A DNA stretch of 64,000 bases from Morganella morganii_D. Lineage in GTDB: Bacteria; Pseudomonadota; Gammaproteobacteria; Enterobacterales; Enterobacteriaceae. Below, piece after piece: positions 23,571 through 32,323 of the stretch. Position numbers and translations under genes: made by a program. The notes below the pieces were generated by a model. It made no database searches. It was given only the letters and a program-made list of their open reading frames with translations, and was not told the DNA's origin. How positions within the stretch are numbered: the first letter of the stretch is position 1; every line of letters starts with the position of its first letter. The stretch lies in assembly GCA_044772875.1 (NCBI GenBank), contig CP173058.1:558001-622000 (forward strand), written 5' to 3'.

Positions 23571-24923
23571 TTAATTGATAATTAAGTGAGTTTCTTCTTC
23601 TGTGATTGACGGCGGATGGCGGGTAAAGAACCTGGTGATCACACCGAGGTACACCACACCGGCCCCCAGCCAGATCAGGCCGACAGTCAGTGCCCGGGCA
23701 TCCAGGCTGGTCCACAGCCACAGGGTCAGCAGCACCCCGGTTGCCGGTACCACCAGACAGCGCAGGATGACGGCGGCGGTCAGCGGCTCCTGTCTGTCAA
23801 TGATAAAGTGTTTGATAACACACAGGTTTACAAAGGTAAATGCGATCAGTGCGCCGAAGCTTATCATGGATGCCACCAGGCTCAGGGAGAGTACCAGCGC
23901 CATCAGTGAGGCGAAGGCGACAAACACGATCGACAGTACAGGCGTGTTGAATCTGGCATGCAGGCGGGCAAACACAGAGCGCGGCAGCACCCCTTCCCGG
24001 CCCATGGCATAGAAAATCCGCACAATACTGGCCTGGGATGTCATCGCGGAGGCAAACACGCCGATCACATAGGCCGTGATAAAGGAGGAGGCCATCAGTG
24101 CACCGCCGACTTTCTCCATCACCTGAATACTGGCGATATCGGTGTTCGGCAGGAAATCACGCCAGGCCGGATAGCTCAGGTGTGCGCCGTAAGAGATAAC
24201 GATAAATAATGTACCGGCGATAAACACGGTATAGAGAATTGCTTTCGGCAGCGCACGTTTGGCATCTTTGGTTTCTTCCGCCATGGTGGAGATGGCATCA
24301 AACCCGAGAAACGCCAGGCACAGCACCGCTGCACCGGCAAACAGCCCGGACACCTGATCTGACATCACTGTCAGCGGGGCGAGCAGCGTCTCTTTATCCG
24401 GCGTGAATGCAGAGCTGAAGCTGAGATACAGGAACAGTGCGATAAATATCAGCTGCATCACAATGATCAGCATATTCATCGACGTGACCAGTTTGATCCC
24501 GAGGATGTTCAGCAGGGAAACAATCACAATCGTGGAGACAATAATCAGCTCCATCGGCACCGACGGCAGGGCTTCATGCACAAAAATACCGATGGCGATA
24601 TAGTTGATAATCGGCAAAAACAGATAATCCAGCAATTGCGCCCAGCCGACCAGAAATCCGGTATTCCCGCCGAAGATTTTCTGGACATAAGAATACGCAG
24701 AGCCGGCCAGCGGCAGTGTGCTGGTCATTTTACAATAGCTGAGTGCGGTAAACAGGACGGCTGTCAGAGTAATAATATAAGCAACCGGTAAATGACCTTC
24801 ACTGAGGACGGTGACCTGTCCGTAAGTCGTGAAGATACCAAGGGGCACCATATAGGCGAGCCCGAAGAAAACCAACGCGGGGGTATTTAATACGCGTTTC
24901 ATCTGCACAGTATTCTGTTGCAT
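23571..24923 (-). CDS. APC-superfamily amino acid/polyamine permease (PuuP-like)
   Basis: The 450-residue product has about 12 membrane helices and the N-terminal APC signature (LVFFGLAYMVPLGIFTTYG), followed by LPLAGSAYSYVQKIFGG, close to the putrescine importer PuuP. It forms a two-gene unit with the downstream amidohydrolase. The substrate is probably an amino acid, amine or small amide; specificity cannot be read from the sequence. The frame is open to 24980; the ATG at 24923 (MQQNTVQMKRVLN) with AAGGG upstream fits the family. Confidence 0.85.
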   Translation of the reverse strand: MQQNTVQMKRVLNTPALVFFGLAYMVPLGIFTTYGQVTVLSEGHLPVAYIITLTAVLFTALSYCKMTSTLPLAGSAYSYVQKIFGGNTGFLVGWAQLLDYLFLPIINYIAIGIFVHEALPSVPMELIIVSTIVIVSLLNILGIKLVTSMNMLIIVMQLIFIALFLYLSFSSAFTPDKETLLAPLTVMSDQVSGLFAGAAVLCLAFLGFDAISTMAEETKDAKRALPKAILYTVFIAGTLFIVISYGAHLSYPAWRDFLPNTDIASIQVMEKVGGALMASSFITAYVIGVFASAMTSQASIVRIFYAMGREGVLPRSVFARLHARFNTPVLSIVFVAFASLMALVLSLSLVASMISFGALIAFTFVNLCVIKHFIIDRQEPLTAAVILRCLVVPATGVLLTLWLWTSLDARALTVGLIWLGAGVVYLGVITRFFTRHPPSITEEETHLIIN

Positions 24924-25647
24924 TTTTACAGCCCTTCCCAATAGCCTGAAACATGCCGCGGATATCGCATCCGGGCACAATACATATTTCCGGCCGTCAG
25001 CGGATGACGGTCAGTCTGCATTTATTTTCAATAAACCTCGCACCTTGCATATGCATCGTGCGCACTTTACTGAAACGTCAGTGATAAACGGGCCATCACC
25101 ACACGCTGGGGTAAATGCAGGCGGCGTACAATATATGAGTTATCTGTATTTGGCAATAAAAGTTGAACAGGATAAGCACAATGAATATAGCGTATTTTGC
25201 CGGAAATTCCGCAAAACGATGACAAAAAACGGGGGAGAACCGATAAATAAAGATAAAGTGACAGCGTGCCCGGAAAGGGAATATAAAAAATAACAGAACT
25301 CATACAGGAATATCCGTAAAAATAAACGGTGTTCCGGGAGGAAAATAATATTTACAAAGATTCAGTATTATTTACCGGCAGTAACGTAATTCTTATTGCT
25401 ACATAATGTGATGGTTATAATTAAATTTTAATAAATTGATTTATATATATTTTTTGTTTGTTTTTGCATCTGTGATACTGGCTTTAATCATTTTGTGTTC
25501 ATTCTCTGATGGCTGATATTACCTTTCCGGCGAATAATAACGGAGGCCGTAATCAGAAATAATCTTTCGGCGTTTTCTTCCTGTTGTTGCCGTCAGAACG
25601 ATTTTTGGCCGGGATATTAACGATGCGTTAATTCTCTTTAAGTGAGA
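24924..25647. other. Long gene-free divergent region before codB
   Basis: This stretch of about 720 bp becomes very AT-rich to the right and holds the divergent promoters of the permease and codBA units. Open frames on both strands (25045–25293 and its antisense) have poor composition and no recognisable homology; I see no supported gene. Confidence 0.5.
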
Positions 25648-25663
25648 ACGAAATCGTTTGCTT
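25648..25663. promoter_or_regulatory. PurR operator of codBA
   Basis: ACGAAATCGTTTGCTT matches the PurR consensus (ACGCAAACGTTTGCGT) in 12 of 16 positions and closely resembles the E. coli codBA operator. It overlaps the predicted −35 box, as in E. coli, where PurR with hypoxanthine or guanine represses codBA. Confidence 0.8.
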
Positions 25664-25686
25664 TTGTTTTTTTACGGCTATAGAAT
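25658..25686 (+). promoter_or_regulatory. Predicted codBA promoter
   Basis: −35 TTGCTT (25658–25663) and −10 TAGAAT (25681–25686) with a 17-bp spacer, 44 bp before the codB start; the −35 overlaps the PurR operator. Confidence 0.6.
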
Positions 25687-25729
25687 TCGTCAGATTTTTT
25701 TGGCCTGAGAAAAGCAACAGGAGGCAATT

Positions 25730-26977
25730 GTGTCCGGGGATAAAAATTACAGTCATGGGCCTGTGCCCATAACCGCGCGGAAAGGCGGGCTGGCATTAAC
25801 CTTTGTAATGCTGGGATTAACCTTCTTTTCCGCCAGTATGTGGACCGGAGGTGCTCTCGGTACCGGCCTCAGTTTTAATGATTTCTTCCTCGCAGTTCTT
25901 ATCGGTAATCTTCTTCTTGGTGTCTACACCGCTTTTCTTGGTTTCATTGGTTCCAAAACCGGCTTAACAACTCACCTTCTCGCGCGTTACTCCTTCGGTA
26001 TTAAAGGCTCCTGGCTCCCTTCATTCTTACTCGGCGGCACACAAGTCGGCTGGTTCGGTGTCGGTGTGGCGATGTTTGCCATTCCGGTCGGTAAAGCGAC
26101 AGGCTGGGATATCAACTGGCTGATCGGCATCTCCGGGGTGCTGATGACCATTACCGTTTTCTTCGGGATTTCCGCGCTGACCGTGCTCTCGGTGATTGCG
26201 GTTCCGGCAATTGCTATTCTCGGCAGCTACTCAGTTTACCTTGCGGTAAGCGGCATGGGCGGCATGAGCGCACTGCGTGATGTGATTCCGGCACAGCCGA
26301 TTGATTTTAATCTGGCGCTCGCGATGGTAGTCGGGTCGTTTGTCAGTGCAGGTACATTGACGGCGGATTTTGTCCGCTTCGGCCGCAAACCGAAAATTGC
26401 CGTGCTGGTGGCGATTATCGCCTTCTTCCTCGGTAACTCGCTGATGTTTATTTTTGGTGCAGCCGGGGCGGCATCACTCGGTATGGCGGATATCTCTGAT
26501 GTGATGATTGCCCAGGGATTGTTATTACCGGCGATTATTGTTCTCGGACTGAATATCTGGACCACCAATGATAACGCGCTCTATGCGTCCGGCCTGGGAT
26601 TCGCCAATATCACCGGGCTTTCCAGCAAAACCTTATCCATTGTTAACGGGCTTATCGGCACACTGTGCGCCCTGTGGCTCTACAATAATTTTGTCGGCTG
26701 GCTGACCTTCTTATCTGCCGCCATTCCTCCAATCGGAGGCATTATCATCGCGGATTACCTGATGTATCGTCACCGCTATGAAACCTTTGACCGCAGCAAA
26801 ATGCGTGATGTGAATGTCAGCGCGCTGCTGGCTGTGGCGGCAGGCGTGATTGCCGGGCACTGGCTGCCGGGGATTGTGCCGGTGAACGCAGTTCTCGGCG
26901 GGGCATTAAGCTATGCTGTCCTCAATCCGTTACTTAACCGTCGTCGCACAACCAATCCGGAGATGACCCGTGCTTAA
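25730..26977 (+). CDS. codB: Cytosine permease CodB
   Basis: CodB imports cytosine for salvage by CodA. The 415-residue protein has about 12 membrane helices of the NCS1 family and aligns with E. coli CodB (419 aa), including LGLTFFSASMWTGG and GLNIWTTNDNALYASGLG. It starts with GTG behind a full AGGAGG ribosome site, 6 bp away; E. coli codB likewise starts with GTG. The end overlaps the codA start by 8 bp. Expression should be controlled by PurR through the operator upstream. Confidence 0.96.
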   Translation: MSGDKNYSHGPVPITARKGGLALTFVMLGLTFFSASMWTGGALGTGLSFNDFFLAVLIGNLLLGVYTAFLGFIGSKTGLTTHLLARYSFGIKGSWLPSFLLGGTQVGWFGVGVAMFAIPVGKATGWDINWLIGISGVLMTITVFFGISALTVLSVIAVPAIAILGSYSVYLAVSGMGGMSALRDVIPAQPIDFNLALAMVVGSFVSAGTLTADFVRFGRKPKIAVLVAIIAFFLGNSLMFIFGAAGAASLGMADISDVMIAQGLLLPAIIVLGLNIWTTNDNALYASGLGFANITGLSSKTLSIVNGLIGTLCALWLYNNFVGWLTFLSAAIPPIGGIIIADYLMYRHRYETFDRSKMRDVNVSALLAVAAGVIAGHWLPGIVPVNAVLGGALSYAVLNPLLNRRRTTNPEMTRA

Positions 26978-28274
26978 TCAAACCGTAAAACATATTCATC
27001 ATGCCCGTTTGCCGGAGCGTGATGGCCTGTGGCGTATCGACATTGATAATCAGCGTATTACCGCAATTGTGCCGCAGCCTGCCGGTGAAGTACTGCCGGA
27101 GAGCCTGGACGCCGAAGGCGGCCTGGTCACCGCGCCGTTCGTTGAGCCGCATATTCACCTCGATACCACCCAGACCGCCGGGGAACCGGCCTGGAACCAG
27201 TCCGGCACCTTATTTGAAGGGATTGAACGCTGGGCGGAGCGTAAAGCGCTGCTGACGCACGATGATGTAAAAACCCGTGCATGGCAGACGCTGAAATGGC
27301 AGATTGCCAACGGTATTCAGCATGTCCGCACGCATGTTGATGTTTCCGATGCCACACTGACCGCACTGAAAGCGATGCTGGAAGTGAAGCAGGAAGTCGC
27401 GCCGTGGGTGGATTTACAGATCGTTGCGTTCCCGCAGGAAGGGATTATGTCCTATCCGGACGGCGAGGCACTGCTGGAAGAGGCCCTGCGTCTGGGCGCG
27501 GATGTGGCCGGTGCTATCCCGCACTTTGAATTTACCCGCGAATACGGTGTGGAATCCCTGCATAAAACTTTTGCGCTGGCACAGAAATATGATCGCCTGA
27601 TCGACGTGCATTGTGATGAAATCGACGATGAACAGTCCCGTTTCGTGGAAACTGTTGCCGCGCTGGCGCACCGTGAGGGAATGGGCGCACGCGTTACTGC
27701 CAGCCACACCACGGCGATGCACTCTTATAACGGGGCTTACACGTCACGTCTGTTCCGTCTGCTGAAGATGTCCGGCATCAATTTTGTGGCGAATCCGCTG
27801 GTGAACATTCACTTGCAGGGGCGCTTTGATACTTATCCGAAGCGCCGCGGGATCACCCGTGTCAAAGAGATGCTGGCGGCGGATATAAATGTCTGCTTCG
27901 GTCACGATGATGTATTCGACCCGTGGTATCCGCTGGGAACCGCCAATATGCTCCAGGTGCTGCATATGGGGCTGCATGTCTGCCAGCTGATGGGATATGG
28001 TCAGATTAATGACGGGCTGAAACTGATTACGGAATACAGTGCGCGTACTCTGAATTTACAGGATTACGGCGTGGCGGAAGGCAAACGTGCCAGCCTGCTG
28101 ATCCTGCCGGCTGAAAACGGGTTTGATGCCGTCCGCCGTCAGGTGCCGGTGCGTTATTCTGTCCGTGATGGCCGTGTGATCGCAGAAACACAGCCTGCGG
28201 TCACACAGATCTATATGGATAAACCGGAGACTATCCGTTACAGCCGCACACCTCGCACAGAGGATCAGGCTTAA
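26970..28274 (+). CDS. codA: Cytosine deaminase CodA
   Basis: CodA hydrolyses cytosine to uracil and ammonia. The 434-residue enzyme has the metal-binding EPHIHLDTTQ motif, the VHCDEIDDEQ segment with a metal histidine and catalytic glutamate, and FGHDDVFDPW with the catalytic aspartate, as in E. coli CodA (427 aa). The last residues after QTQPAV extend slightly beyond E. coli. Its 3' end overlaps the convergent moeB gene by 44 bp, leaving no room for a terminator between them. Confidence 0.96.
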   Translation: MLNQTVKHIHHARLPERDGLWRIDIDNQRITAIVPQPAGEVLPESLDAEGGLVTAPFVEPHIHLDTTQTAGEPAWNQSGTLFEGIERWAERKALLTHDDVKTRAWQTLKWQIANGIQHVRTHVDVSDATLTALKAMLEVKQEVAPWVDLQIVAFPQEGIMSYPDGEALLEEALRLGADVAGAIPHFEFTREYGVESLHKTFALAQKYDRLIDVHCDEIDDEQSRFVETVAALAHREGMGARVTASHTTAMHSYNGAYTSRLFRLLKMSGINFVANPLVNIHLQGRFDTYPKRRGITRVKEMLAADINVCFGHDDVFDPWYPLGTANMLQVLHMGLHVCQLMGYGQINDGLKLITEYSARTLNLQDYGVAEGKRASLLILPAENGFDAVRRQVPVRYSVRDGRVIAETQPAVTQIYMDKPETIRYSRTPRTEDQA

Positions 28275-29004
28275 GGTTAATGGTGCGGAATTGCATGCGC
28301 ATAGCATCAAACAGCACCACTTTTCCGCTGCTCACCTGCCCGTAGCCGGTGAGCAGTTTGATACACTCCATCGCCTCCAGGGTGCCGATGGTACCGACCA
28401 GCGGTGCCATCACACCCGCTTCCACACAGGTCAGACTGTTCTCCCCGAATAACCGGCTCAGGCAGCGGTAACAGGGTTCCCCCGCCTGCCAGGTAAAGAC
28501 GGAAATCTGTCCTTCCATGCGGATAGCGGCACCGGACACCAGCGGGATCTTCAGCTGATGACATGCGCGGTTAAGCTGTTCGCGGGCGGCCACATTATCG
28601 GTACAGTCCAGCATCACATGATGAGATTGGATCAGAGCGGCCAGCTCATCATCATTCAGTTGTTTTGTGACAGTTTTTGTATGGCAATGCGGATTGACCG
28701 CTTTCAGCGCAATCGCAGCGGATTCTGTTTTTGCCATCCCGATACGGGCATCGGTATGCAGGATCTGACGCTGAAGATTGGAGAGGGAAACCGTATCAAA
28801 ATCCAGCAGAGTGAGATGACCAACCCCTGCCGCAGCCAGATATTGCGCCGCAGCACACCCCAGTCCGCCGAGGCCGGTGATTAGTACCCGTCCGGCTTTC
28901 AGTGCTTCCTGACCATCAAAATCAAAACCCCGCAGCACTATCTGGCGGTTATAACGCAGCGCTTCCTCATTACTGAGTTCAATATGTCCGGATTCAGTCG
29001 CCAT
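28231..29004 (-). CDS. moeB: Molybdopterin-synthase adenylyltransferase MoeB
   Basis: MoeB adenylates the C-terminal glycine of MoaD, the step before sulphur loading. The 257-residue E1-like enzyme has the nucleotide-binding GLGGLGCAAAQYLAAAGVG loop, the conserved RQILHTDARIG segment and two zinc-binding pairs (CYRC near 179 and CEVCG at the C-terminus). It lies 1 bp into moeA (overlapping stop/start), forming the moeAB operon as in E. coli. Its substrate MoaD is encoded at 1.0 kb. Confidence 0.96.
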   Translation of the reverse strand: MATESGHIELSNEEALRYNRQIVLRGFDFDGQEALKAGRVLITGLGGLGCAAAQYLAAAGVGHLTLLDFDTVSLSNLQRQILHTDARIGMAKTESAAIALKAVNPHCHTKTVTKQLNDDELAALIQSHHVMLDCTDNVAAREQLNRACHQLKIPLVSGAAIRMEGQISVFTWQAGEPCYRCLSRLFGENSLTCVEAGVMAPLVGTIGTLEAMECIKLLTGYGQVSSGKVVLFDAMRMQFRTINLKPDPLCEVCGCNG

Positions 29005-30254
29005 CAGTCATTCTTCAGTAAATGATTAAAAAATTCGATTTCAACCGTTTCACCGGCTGCGACCGCACCGCGCTCGCGCTCCAGCACAATAAAGCAGTTG
29101 GCGAGGCTGAATGAACTGAAAATATGTGAACCCTGATCGCCGGTGGTTTTTACGACCATCTGACCCTGTTCATTCACCCCGGCGATACCGCGCTGGAAAT
29201 CCAGACGACCGGCGGATTTTTTCAGCGGGGTGGTGGTCACGGCTTTGAACCGCATCGGCGGCTGCCACTGACTGAATCCGGACAAACGGGTGATCAGCGG
29301 CTGAACCAGTTCATAGAAAGTAACGGTGGTTGAGACCGGGTTACCCGGCAGGCCGCAGAACCAGGCGTTATTCAGTTTACCGAAAGCAAACGGCTTGCCC
29401 GGTTTGATCGCCAGTTTCCAGAAATTAATTTTGCCGATCTCATCGAGAATTTGTTTGGTGTAATCCGCTTCCCCGACAGAGACGCCGCCGCTGCTGATCA
29501 CCAGATCAGCCTGAGCATCAGCTTGTTCAAAGGTGGCGCGCAGAATGTCCGGATTATCCGGGATCACACCGAGGTCAATCACATCACAGCCGAGTTTTTC
29601 CAGCATCAGACGAACCGCAAACCGGTTGGTATCATAAATCTGTCCGTCTCCCAGCGGCTGGCCGACAGCCTGTAACTCATCACCGGTGGAGAACACCGCA
29701 ACCTTCAGTTTGCGTACTACGGACAACTCCGCCAGTCCCAGGGAGGCGATCAGCGGCAACTGGGCGGCAGCCAGTTTGGTGCCTGCCGGTAAGACTTCAC
29801 TGTGCTGTGCGATATCCTCGCCGACCCGGCGGATATTCTGTCCGGCGGTAATTCCGGCGGTAAAGGTAATACCGGTATCCGATACCTCCGCTTCTTCCTG
29901 CATCACCACGGTATCCACACCCGCCGGTACCGGTGCGCCGGTCATAATACGGATACACTGTCCGGCCGGTAATGCTCCTTTAAACGGCACGCCTGCCAGT
30001 GCGCGGCCGGCAACCGACAGCGGGTTTTTTCCGTCCCAATCCGACAGGCGCACCCCGTAACCATCCATTGCGGAATTATCAAATGGCGGTACATTGATAG
30101 GCGAAATAACAGGGGCGGCAGTGATCCGCCCGGCGGCATCCGTCAGCGCGATAGTTTCAGTACCGGTGATCGCGGCCGGGGTCGCGAGCAGCTTATCCAG
30201 TGCTTCCTGTAAAGAGATTAACGAAGAGGTGTAACTTTCTGTCGGATTAGCCAT
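29004..30254 (-). CDS. moeA: Molybdopterin molybdenumtransferase MoeA
   Basis: MoeA inserts molybdate into adenylylated molybdopterin. The 416-residue protein has the conserved DNSAMDGYGVRL, IMTGAPVPAGVDTVVMQE, FSTGDEL, GDGQIYDTN, SSGGVSVGEADYTK and GLPGNPVS motifs of the MoeA/gephyrin family, with the C-terminal domain following. Length compares with 411 in E. coli. It is the first gene of moeAB. Confidence 0.96.
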   Translation of the reverse strand: MANPTESYTSSLISLQEALDKLLATPAAITGTETIALTDAAGRITAAPVISPINVPPFDNSAMDGYGVRLSDWDGKNPLSVAGRALAGVPFKGALPAGQCIRIMTGAPVPAGVDTVVMQEEAEVSDTGITFTAGITAGQNIRRVGEDIAQHSEVLPAGTKLAAAQLPLIASLGLAELSVVRKLKVAVFSTGDELQAVGQPLGDGQIYDTNRFAVRLMLEKLGCDVIDLGVIPDNPDILRATFEQADAQADLVISSGGVSVGEADYTKQILDEIGKINFWKLAIKPGKPFAFGKLNNAWFCGLPGNPVSTTVTFYELVQPLITRLSGFSQWQPPMRFKAVTTTPLKKSAGRLDFQRGIAGVNEQGQMVVKTTGDQGSHIFSSFSLANCFIVLERERGAVAAGETVEIEFFNHLLKND

Positions 30255-30522
30255 GATGCTGTTTCACTCCCGGAGCCCGCAGGGCGCAGATAAAACGGAT
30301 AATAAAGAGGAGGGCATTATGGCAGACTTACTGCACAAGTTGAATGATGTGGCACAAAAGCGTGAGTAACAGATATGATTCCGGAAGTCACCATTGCATT
30401 TTAAAGACTTCTTTTGGTATAACGACGTTACAAATACGACGTTACAAATTATTAACATTTCATATTTTATATGACGACATCTCATTCCGGCCGTCAGACA
30501 ACGGCGCTTCATAATACAATCA
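30255..30522. other. Divergent gene-free region upstream of moeA
   Basis: Apart from the tandem 14-bp repeat, this holds a 16-codon plus-strand frame (30319–30369) behind a strong AGGAGGG ribosome site, with no similarity I recognise. No other gene is supported. The moeA promoter should be here, but I cannot place it with confidence. Confidence 0.4.
30422..30449. repeat. Perfect 14-bp tandem duplication upstream of moeA
   Basis: ACGACGTTACAAAT occurs twice in direct succession, about 170 bp upstream of the moeA start. It may be a regulatory direct repeat or a recent slippage duplication. Confidence 0.6.
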
Positions 30523-30621
30523 GTGTATTTCTGGCCGGCGGCGGCACTGTGGGTGGTCTTTGCTGCGCTGATTATGGGTGGTTTGCTGGTGTGCCGTGAT
30601 CGCAGTGATGTAAAAGAATAA
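30523..30621 (+). CDS. Possible very small single-span membrane protein
   Basis: A 32-codon GTG-initiated frame encodes VYFWPAAALWVVFAALIMGG followed by LLVCRDRSDVKE: one ideal membrane helix then a charged tail, with the positive residues placed as in a cytoplasmic C-terminus. A perfect 11-bp stem-loop follows the stop after 10 bp, which supports transcription of something ending here. No clear ribosome site precedes the GTG and the frame has no ATG, so the start, and the gene itself, are uncertain. Confidence 0.3.
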   Translation: MYFWPAAALWVVFAALIMGGLLVCRDRSDVKE

Positions 30622-30631
30622 TTATCTCAGG

Positions 30632-30671
30632 AATAACAGGATTGTTATTTATTAATCCTGTTATCTTTATT
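30632..30671 (+). terminator. Stem-loop after the 32-codon frame
   Basis: ATAACAGGATT/AATCCTGTTAT, an 11-bp perfect stem with a 10-base loop, is followed by CTTTATTATTAATT, a weak U-rich tract. Confidence 0.6.
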
Positions 30672-30795
30672 ATTAATTAAAAATAAAAAACAGACAATTA
30701 AAAAAACGGGTTTGTAACTTAGTCTGTTTATGCTTTATTTAATTTTCAGGGCATAAAGTCATCATTATGAAAAATAACAGAGTAAGTCATTCCTG

Positions 30796-31017
30796 ATGAG
30801 AAAGAACAATATTATTCAGAAGACAATCAATGATCTGAAAGATATACGATTGCTATCCATGAATATCAGTATGGCGCTGACATCTCTGATGGTAACACAT
30901 TTGTCATTGAGGATTGTCAGACCGGACAATGTCATGACAGATGTCTTTCTCACGCCTGTTATTTATTTGGGATTTTATGTTCTGATAAAAAAGACACTAT
31001 ACTTCATATTTGAATAA
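30796..31017 (+). CDS. Small two-helix membrane protein, candidate immunity protein
   Basis: The 73-residue product has a basic N-terminus and two hydrophobic segments (about residues 22–40 and 49–72) separated by a short polar loop. I do not recognise the family. It lies 14 bp upstream of a gene encoding a peptide with a double-glycine-type leader. Immunity proteins of class II microcins, such as Cvi for microcin V, are also small two-helix inner-membrane proteins, so an immunity role is plausible but inferred. The ribosome site is weak; the region is AT-rich. Confidence 0.45.
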   Translation: MRKNNIIQKTINDLKDIRLLSMNISMALTSLMVTHLSLRIVRPDNVMTDVFLTPVIYLGFYVLIKKTLYFIFE

Positions 31018-31031
31018 TTGAGAGGTTGATC

Positions 31032-31226
31032 ATGAAAGAATTAAATCAGGAACAATTGTTGTCTGTTTCAGGTGCCGGGTTTATCTCCGCCAAAACGATT
31101 TTTGCTTTTGCCTGTATTACATTTGATATCAGCGCCGCGATTATTTCAGATATTGCCCGTGGCAGAAAAGAAATTGTTTTTGCTGATAATAAGGATGTTT
31201 CCCATACCCGTTATGAGATTATGTAA
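31032..31226 (+). CDS. Class II microcin-like precursor peptide with double-glycine-type leader
   Basis: The 64-residue product begins MKELNQEQLLSVSGAG, which has all features of a leader cut by C39-peptidase exporters: short, charged, hydrophobic residues in the L…L.xVSG pattern, and a Gly-Ala processing site as in microcins E492 and N. The predicted mature part (about 49 residues) starts with a hydrophobic stretch (AKTIFAFACITFDISAAIISD) and ends polar. A GAGAGG ribosome site precedes the ATG at 31032. No exporter gene is in the window. It may be an antimicrobial or a signalling peptide. The leader is seen; the activity is inference. Confidence 0.55.
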   Translation: MKELNQEQLLSVSGAGFISAKTIFAFACITFDISAAIISDIARGRKEIVFADNKDVSHTRYEIM

Positions 31227-31346
31227 CACCTTTGTTATCCGGTATTTTCCCGGTGAATGTTTCAGCGACTTCCGTTCCGGCTGATATCCGCATTATTAAC
31301 AGGGATTTCCGGTGCAAACTTTTCATCACCAAAACCACAAAATGGA

Positions 31347-31374
31347 TTAACAAAACGGCGTATTGCTCTAAAAT
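31347..31374 (+). promoter_or_regulatory. Predicted folE promoter
   Basis: −35 TTAACA (31347–31352) and −10 TAAAAT (31369–31374) with a 16-bp spacer, about 77 bp before the folE start. Confidence 0.5.
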
Positions 31375-31451
31375 AGCAGGGCGGCGGGTATTGACCGGCC
31401 GATGGGTGCAACACAGCACCGGGAGTCACCTGAAAAATAGTCGGAGAAGGT

Positions 31452-32111
31452 ATGTCATCATTAAGCCGGGAAGCAGAACTTGTCCACGCCGCGCTCATCG
31501 CACGCGGGCTGGAGACACCATTGCGGGAGCAGACACTGCCGCCGGAAACCCGTAAGGTACAGATTGAAGCACATATGACAGAAGTTATGAAGCTGCTCAA
31601 TCTTGACCTGAGCGACGACAGTCTGGCAGATACCCCGAAGCGTATTGCGAAGATGTATGTGGATGAAATTTTTTCAGGGCTGGATTATCACAATTTCCCG
31701 AAAATCACCCTGATTGAAAATAAAATGAAAGTGGATGAGATGGTGACGGTTCGTGATATCACGCTGACCAGCACCTGTGAACATCACTTTGTCACTATCG
31801 ACGGCAAAGCTACCGTAGCCTATATCCCGAAAGATACGGTTATCGGGTTGTCGAAAATTAACCGGATTGTGCAGTTTTTTGCCCAGCGCCCGCAGGTGCA
31901 GGAACGGCTGACACAACAAATTCTGCTGGCGCTGCAAACCCTGCTCGGCACCACCAATGTAGCGGTATCGATTGACGCAGTGCATTATTGTGTCAAAGCG
32001 CGCGGTATCCGTGATGCGACCAGTACCACCACCACCACCTCACTGGGCGGATTATTTAAATCCAGTCAGAATACCCGCCAGGAATTCCTGCGCGCGGCCC
32101 GTCATATTTAA
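31452..32111 (+). CDS. folE: GTP cyclohydrolase I FolE
   Basis: FolE converts GTP to dihydroneopterin triphosphate, the first step of folate synthesis. The 219-residue enzyme has the zinc-binding TCEHHFVTIDGKA and VHYCVKARGIRDA motifs and the near-invariant IVQFFAQRPQVQERLTQQI segment, and compares with 222 residues in E. coli. Its stop codon lies inside the 16-bp left repeat of a prophage remnant, so integration preserved the coding sequence but separated folE from yeiB. Confidence 0.97.
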   Translation: MSSLSREAELVHAALIARGLETPLREQTLPPETRKVQIEAHMTEVMKLLNLDLSDDSLADTPKRIAKMYVDEIFSGLDYHNFPKITLIENKMKVDEMVTVRDITLTSTCEHHFVTIDGKATVAYIPKDTVIGLSKINRIVQFFAQRPQVQERLTQQILLALQTLLGTTNVAVSIDAVHYCVKARGIRDATSTTTTTSLGGLFKSSQNTRQEFLRAARHI

Positions 32112-32120
32112 CTGATGAAT
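32105..32120 (+). repeat. Left attachment repeat (attL) of prophage remnant
   Basis: TATTTAACTGATGAAT is repeated exactly at 37596–37611. The left copy spans the folE stop, the right copy the yeiB start. Joining the two copies restores an E. coli-like folE–yeiB junction (TAACTGATG), as expected for an integrase core site. A weak terminator-like stem (AAGCCC/GGGCTT) follows at 32129–32156. Confidence 0.8.
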
Positions 32121-32250
32121 TTAATTTGAAGCCCTCAAAGGTGATTTTGTGGGCTTTATTGTAATTGTAAAATATGGAAAGTGAATCAATTTACTGATAT
32201 TAAATGATTTTAGTCCCTGCGTCGGTGTTTTGTTGATTCTGGCTGTGATT

Positions 32251-32289
32251 TTCGGTGCGTGCGGGTGCATGAGTTTTGCGTACATATTT
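32251..32289 (+). repeat. Left copy of imperfect 39-bp repeat inside the prophage ends
   Basis: Matches 37481–37519 in 30 of 39 positions in the same orientation, with exact blocks GGTGCATGA and GTACATATTT. It lies 35 bp before the integrase start. It could be an arm-type integrase site or a second, older core. Confidence 0.5.
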
Positions 32290-32323
32290 TATCATTTCCT
32301 GAATGTTCTTAATGGGGTGTGAT

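Noticed and set aside
25045..25303. Open frames on both strands in the region before codB
   Set aside because: No ribosome site, odd composition and no recognisable similarity; each is the mirror of the other in divergent promoter DNA.
30319..30369. 16-codon frame with a strong AGGAGGG ribosome site as a leader peptide gene
   Set aside because: No gene follows in the same direction that it could regulate, and there is no similarity to known leaders. It is kept only as a note.
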